A stretch of 20,339 bases of DNA from Caldilineaceae bacterium (GTDB lineage: Bacteria; Chloroflexota; Anaerolineae; Caldilineales; Caldilineaceae): NCBI GenBank assembly GCA_015494005.1, contig WGCB01000619.1, forward strand, positions 1 through 20,339, in the 5' to 3' direction. Under the pieces are notes generated by a model. It did not search any database. It saw only the letters and a program-made list of their open reading frames with translations, and was not told the origin of the DNA. Positions 15,589 to 20,339 of this stretch are shown here, in pieces. How positions within the stretch are numbered: position 1 is the first letter of the stretch; every line of letters starts with the position of its first letter. The position numbers were made by a program, and so were the translations under genes.

Positions 15589-15592
<4 letters not shown>
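14723..15592 (-). CDS. Tandem SnoaL/NTF2-like protein
   Basis: 289 aa made of two related cone-shaped NTF2-like domains (about 5-130 and 150-285). Each begins with a helix (LVAALAPDVTFSLPHLRLAGQE and LIDAIVHDQVHLSPPWTYLAGRE show the same D/L-x-P-x-L-x-G-x-E pattern) and carries the curved sheet (VYRLLVDGEAPVAAFEW; CQGKLHYWRTYFD). The family includes isomerases, cyclases, dehydratases and ligand carriers, so the reaction cannot be read from sequence. The start ATG overlaps the stop of the ATPase gene (ATGA), so translation is coupled to the transporter. Internal duplication in one chain is less common than single domains. Confidence 0.8.
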
Positions 15593-17169
<1,577 letters not shown>

Positions 17170-17171
17170 GA

Positions 17172-18128
17172 TCAGCCCTCCTCCCGGTCGTAGTGGATGG
17201 CCGCGGCCGCGGGCCAGTGGCTCTTGCCGATGAAGAAGAGGGCCACCAAGGTCACCACGTAGGGAAGCATCACCGGGATCTGGTAGGCCACCTCCTGGAT
17301 GCCCAGGTTGCGGAAGAGGGGCTCCAGGATGCCGGCCTGGATGCGCAGCTGCAGGGCATCCGCGAAGCCGAAGAGCAGGGAGGCCAGCATGGTGCCCAGG
17401 GGCGTCCACTTGCCGAAGACGATGGCGGAGAAGGCGATGAAGCCCCGGCCGGCGGTCATGTTCTCGATGAAGGTGCTGTTGTGGCCGATGGAGAGGACCG
17501 CGCCCCCGATGGCGGCCATGGCCCCGCCCCAGAGCACGGTCAGGTAGCGGACGGTGCGCACCTTGACGCCCAGGGTGTCCGCGGCCCGGGGATGCTCCCC
17601 CACGGCCCGGATGGAGAGGCCCCAGGTGGTGCGGTAGAAGATGAAGTGGGCCAGGGGCACCAGCAAGAAGGCCAGGTAGACCAGGGGCAGATGTCGGAAG
17701 AGCACCGGGCCCAGGACCGGGATCTGGGCCAGCCCCGGGATGGTCCACTCCTGGAAGGTGGGGGCGCTGAGGCTGCCGCTGTTGGCCGCCTTCATGAGCC
17801 GGAAGACCACCCCAGTGAAGCCCAGCATCATCAGGTTGATGGCCACCGCGCTGACGATCTGGTCCGCGCCCAGGGTGATGGTCACGTAGGCGAAGAGCAG
17901 GGCCACCAGCGCGCCGGAGGCTGCGGCGGCCAGCACCCCCAGCCAGGGGTTGCCGCTGGAGAAGGCCACCATGAAGCCCACCAGCGCTCCCAGGAGCATC
18001 TTCCCCTCCAGAGCGATGTTGATGACCCCGGCCCGCTCGTTGTAGAGCCCGCCGATGGCTGCGAAGAGCAGGGGCGTGGTGAGGCGGATGGTGGCGTGCA
18101 GGAGACCGATGAGTGCGTCCATATCCAT
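17172..18128 (-). CDS. ABC transporter permease (YufQ/NupQ-like)
   Basis: 318 aa, about eight to ten membrane helices. The family signature GLYNERAGVINIALEGKMLL lies near 27-46, with the coupling-region phrase LGADQIVSAVAINLMMLG near 87-104. This is the second permease of a BMP-type importer and pairs with the 360-aa permease upstream. The start at 18128 has GGGAGG 6 bp upstream, within the end of the preceding gene. The C-terminus (HYDREEG) is cytoplasmic and the stop lies 2 bp from the ATPase start. Confidence 0.94.
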   Translation of the reverse strand: MDMDALIGLLHATIRLTTPLLFAAIGGLYNERAGVINIALEGKMLLGALVGFMVAFSSGNPWLGVLAAAASGALVALLFAYVTITLGADQIVSAVAINLMMLGFTGVVFRLMKAANSGSLSAPTFQEWTIPGLAQIPVLGPVLFRHLPLVYLAFLLVPLAHFIFYRTTWGLSIRAVGEHPRAADTLGVKVRTVRYLTVLWGGAMAAIGGAVLSIGHNSTFIENMTAGRGFIAFSAIVFGKWTPLGTMLASLLFGFADALQLRIQAGILEPLFRNLGIQEVAYQIPVMLPYVVTLVALFFIGKSHWPAAAAIHYDREEG

Positions 18129-18140
18129 GATCGACCTCCC

Positions 18141-19223
18141 TCAGGCCTGCCAGGCATCCAGCCAGCGGCGGATGCGGTTGTCCACGCTGGAGCCGGCGAT
18201 GAGAAAGACGATGGCCAGCCCCTGGAGGATGTAGATCACCACCACGTCCACCCGCACCGCGGTCTGCATGGAGTTGGCTCCGTTGCGCAGGGCCCCGAAG
18301 AAGAGGGCAGCGATGAGCACCCCGATGGGGTTCAGCCGCCCCACCAGGGCCACGGCGATGGCGTCAAAGCCCCAACCCGGGGAGAAATTGTCGATGAGCC
18401 GGTACTGGACGCCCAGGAGCTCCACGGTGCCGGCCAGGCCAGCCAGGCCGCCGCTCAGGGCCATGGCCAGGGCCATGATCCAGGTGGTCTTGATGCCGGC
18501 GTAGCGGGCGCCGTGGATGTTGGCCCCCACCATGCGGATGCGGTAGCCCAGGGTGGTGTGGAAGAGAACCACGTAGACCAGGACCAGGCAGATCAGGGCC
18601 AGGATCACCCCGTAGTGGAGGCGGGTCCCGGCCCAGAGGGTGGGGAGCCGGGCTGTCTCCGCCACCGCGTCGGTCTGGGTGTTCCAGCCTTCCTCCTTCA
18701 GGGGGCCGTGGACGAAATAGCTCACGGTGAAGATGGCGATGTAGTTCATCAAGATGGTGACGATGATCTCGTTCATGTCCCGGGTGGCCTTCAGGTAGCC
18801 GGGAATGGCCCCCCAGATCATGCCGCCCAGGATGCCCAGGGCCAGGGCCACCAGCAGGTGCCAGGGGAAGGGCAGGGCCAGCCGCGTCCCGGCCCAGACC
18901 GCGAAGAGCGCGCCCAGGTAGAGCTGCCCCTCCGCGCCGATGTTGAAGACCCCACCCCGGTAGGCCAGGGTGACGGCCAGGCCGGCGAAGATCAGGGGGA
19001 TGGACTTGAGGATCGTGCTGGTGGCCAGGCGCTGGTTGCCGAAGGCCCCTTTGACCAGCGCGGTGTAGGCGGTCACCGGGCTCACGCCCAGGGCCCAGAG
19101 GAAGAGGCTGCCGATGAGAAAGGACGCCAGGATGGCCAGCACAGGCAGGAGCATGTTGATCAGGCGCTCCCAGCGCAGGGCCCGGGACGCTTGGCTCTCC
19201 CGGGCCTGGGTGACGGTGGTCAT
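18141..19223 (-). CDS. ABC transporter permease (YufP/NupP-like)
   Basis: 360 aa, the longer permease of the pair. FNIGAEGQLYLGALFAV near 93-109 and the coupling segment ATRDMNEIIVTILMNYIA near 150-167 are diagnostic of this branch. An extra N-terminal helix (LLPVLAILASFLIGSLFLWAL) precedes them. The RBS GGAG stands 8 bp before the ATG. It forms the translocation channel together with the 318-aa permease. Confidence 0.94.
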   Translation of the reverse strand: MTTVTQARESQASRALRWERLINMLLPVLAILASFLIGSLFLWALGVSPVTAYTALVKGAFGNQRLATSTILKSIPLIFAGLAVTLAYRGGVFNIGAEGQLYLGALFAVWAGTRLALPFPWHLLVALALGILGGMIWGAIPGYLKATRDMNEIIVTILMNYIAIFTVSYFVHGPLKEEGWNTQTDAVAETARLPTLWAGTRLHYGVILALICLVLVYVVLFHTTLGYRIRMVGANIHGARYAGIKTTWIMALAMALSGGLAGLAGTVELLGVQYRLIDNFSPGWGFDAIAVALVGRLNPIGVLIAALFFGALRNGANSMQTAVRVDVVVIYILQGLAIVFLIAGSSVDNRIRRWLDAWQA

Positions 19224-19256
19224 GATCGGTTCTCCGGTGTCTGGGGGGAGGAAAGG

Positions 19257-19286
19257 GGGCGGGGTGGCCTCCAGGTCACCCCGCCC
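19257..19286 (-). terminator. Intergenic stem-loop between binding protein and permeases
   Basis: A near-perfect inverted repeat: minus-strand GGGCGGGGTGACC pairs with GGCCACCCCGCCC (12 of 13 pairs) around a 4-nt TGGA loop, followed by CCTTTCC. There is no uniform U tract, so it may act as a partial terminator or as an mRNA-stabilising stem. Such a hairpin is common after an abundant binding-protein gene and before the less abundant transporter genes. Confidence 0.7.
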
Positions 19287-19295
19287 GCCGCGGCA

Positions 19296-20339
19296 TCAGT
19301 GATACTCGTCCTTGACCACGTTGCCGGCGTCGTCCAGGACGATCTTGCCGTCGATCAGGGCCTGGACCACCGCGTTCACCTCCGCGGCCACGTCCTCCGG
19401 CACCGCGTCGTTGAAGGGCGCCAGATCCTGGGCCCCGTCCGCGAAGCCCACCACGTGGTTCCCCCACTCGATGGAGCCGTCCAGGATGGCGCCCACCGCG
19501 TTGATGAGGATGTTGTCGATGCGCTGCTCCACGCTGGTCAGCACCAGATCCGGCGCCAGGTGGCTCTGGTCCCGGGTCCAGCCTATGGCGTAGACGTTCC
19601 CCGCTTCCTTGGCCGCCTCGATGGCCCCCACGTTGGCGTTGTCCCCGTCGGCCAGGATCACGTCCACGCCGCTGTCGATGAGGGCGATGGCCGCCTCCTT
19701 GGCCTTGGGGATGTCCACCCAGGAGCCGGTGTAGGCCACGGGCACGTCCTCGATGGCCGGGTTGACCGTGCGGGCCGCGATGCCGTAGGCGTTGAAGTCC
19801 GCGGCGATGGTGGGGATCTCCACCGCACCCACGCCGCCGATCTTGTTGGACTTGGTCATGAGCCCGGCCAGGATGCCCGTGGCGTAGCCCCCCTCACCTG
19901 GCTTGAAGACGTAGGAGACCAGGTTGTGGTCGTTGGCCGCGATGCCGCCGATCTGGATGAACTTCACGTCCGGGTACTCCTCCGCGGCGGTGGTCAGGGC
20001 GTCCCCGTACTCGAAGCCGTGGCCGATGATCACGTCGAAGCCCTGGTCCGCGTAGGAGCGGATCAGGTCCAGCTGATCTGCCTGGGCCACGTTCTCCGTG
20101 TTGGCGATCTCGTGGCCCTGCTCCTTCAGCGCCAGGAGCCCCTCGTAGGCGGTCTGGTTCCAGCCCTCGTCGTTGATGGGGCCGGAGGTGAGCATGGCGA
20201 TGCGCAACTTGCCGCCCCCCTCCTGGGACGCTTCCTCGGCTGGGGCCTCCGCGGCCGGTTCCTCGGCCGCTGGCGCGGCTTCCTCCCCGCCGGCGGGGGC
20301 CTGGGGCGGGGCGGCCGGCGCAGCGCAGGCGGCCAGCAG
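19296..20339 (-). CDS. BMP-family substrate-binding lipoprotein, partial
   Basis: Open at the right edge, so the start and most of the signal peptide are missing. The visible part begins LLAAC, a lipobox with the Cys at the fifth visible residue, then an Ala/Pro/Glu-rich linker (about 40 aa) and the BMP periplasmic domain (about 303 aa) starting KLRIAMLTSG. The SGPINDEGWNQTAYEG phrase is the BMP/Med signature region, and the later GHGFEYGDALTTAAEEYPDV and GWTRDQSHLAP segments fit the ligand cleft. The family binds purine nucleosides and related compounds. It is the first visible gene of the operon; a promoter must lie outside the window. Confidence 0.93.
   Translation of the reverse strand: MLAACAAPAAPPQAPAGGEEAAPAAEEPAAEAPAEEASQEGGGKLRIAMLTSGPINDEGWNQTAYEGLLALKEQGHEIANTENVAQADQLDLIRSYADQGFDVIIGHGFEYGDALTTAAEEYPDVKFIQIGGIAANDHNLVSYVFKPGEGGYATGILAGLMTKSNKIGGVGAVEIPTIAADFNAYGIAARTVNPAIEDVPVAYTGSWVDIPKAKEAAIALIDSGVDVILADGDNANVGAIEAAKEAGNVYAIGWTRDQSHLAPDLVLTSVEQRIDNILINAVGAILDGSIEWGNHVVGFADGAQDLAPFNDAVPEDVAAEVNAVVQALIDGKIVLDDAGNVVKDEYH

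Overview
The window reads as chromosomal DNA of a GC-rich, aerobic, probably filamentous or thermophilic Chloroflexota bacterium (Caldilinea/Litorilinea-like). This is inferred from the mix of a caa3-type oxidase, a LuxR-Kelch membrane protein, BMP-type ABC transporters and strong GC bias with long spurious antisense frames. No rRNA, tRNA, CRISPR array or insertion sequence was found.

Region 1 (1-6180, minus strand) is a respiratory operon read right to left. It begins with a small COX2-like membrane protein, followed by ctaC (CuA subunit II with a C-terminal cytochrome c domain), ctaD (subunit I), ctaF (subunit IV), ctaE (subunit III), ctaG (copper/assembly factor) and a secreted membrane-anchored protein cut by the left edge. 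A near-consensus promoter (TTGACA, 17 bp, TACAAT) lies at 6140-6168, giving a leader of about 290 nt. Together the genes encode a terminal oxidase that takes electrons from cytochrome c and reduces oxygen.

Region 2 (6180-9060) holds a divergently transcribed tyrosine-recombinase-fold protein that has lost nearly all catalytic residues. Facing it is a convergent gene for a membrane-bound LuxR-type regulator with a six-bladed Kelch sensor domain. Each has its own recognisable promoter.

Region 3 (9074-10987) holds a monocistronic thiolase on the minus strand and, divergent from it, a small RelE/ParE-type toxin-antitoxin pair on the plus strand.

Region 4 (11002-20339, minus strand) is one long operon that starts beyond the right edge. 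The order is BMP lipoprotein, ABC permease, ABC permease, double ABC ATPase, tandem SnoaL-like protein, FTCD-C/cyclodeaminase-fold protein, pteridine-reductase-like SDR with a His in place of the catalytic Tyr, FGGY kinase, and NAD-type SDR. The gaps are tiny or overlapping, so the enzymes probably process what the transporter imports. The substrate is not evident. This combination is the best candidate in the window for an undescribed pathway.
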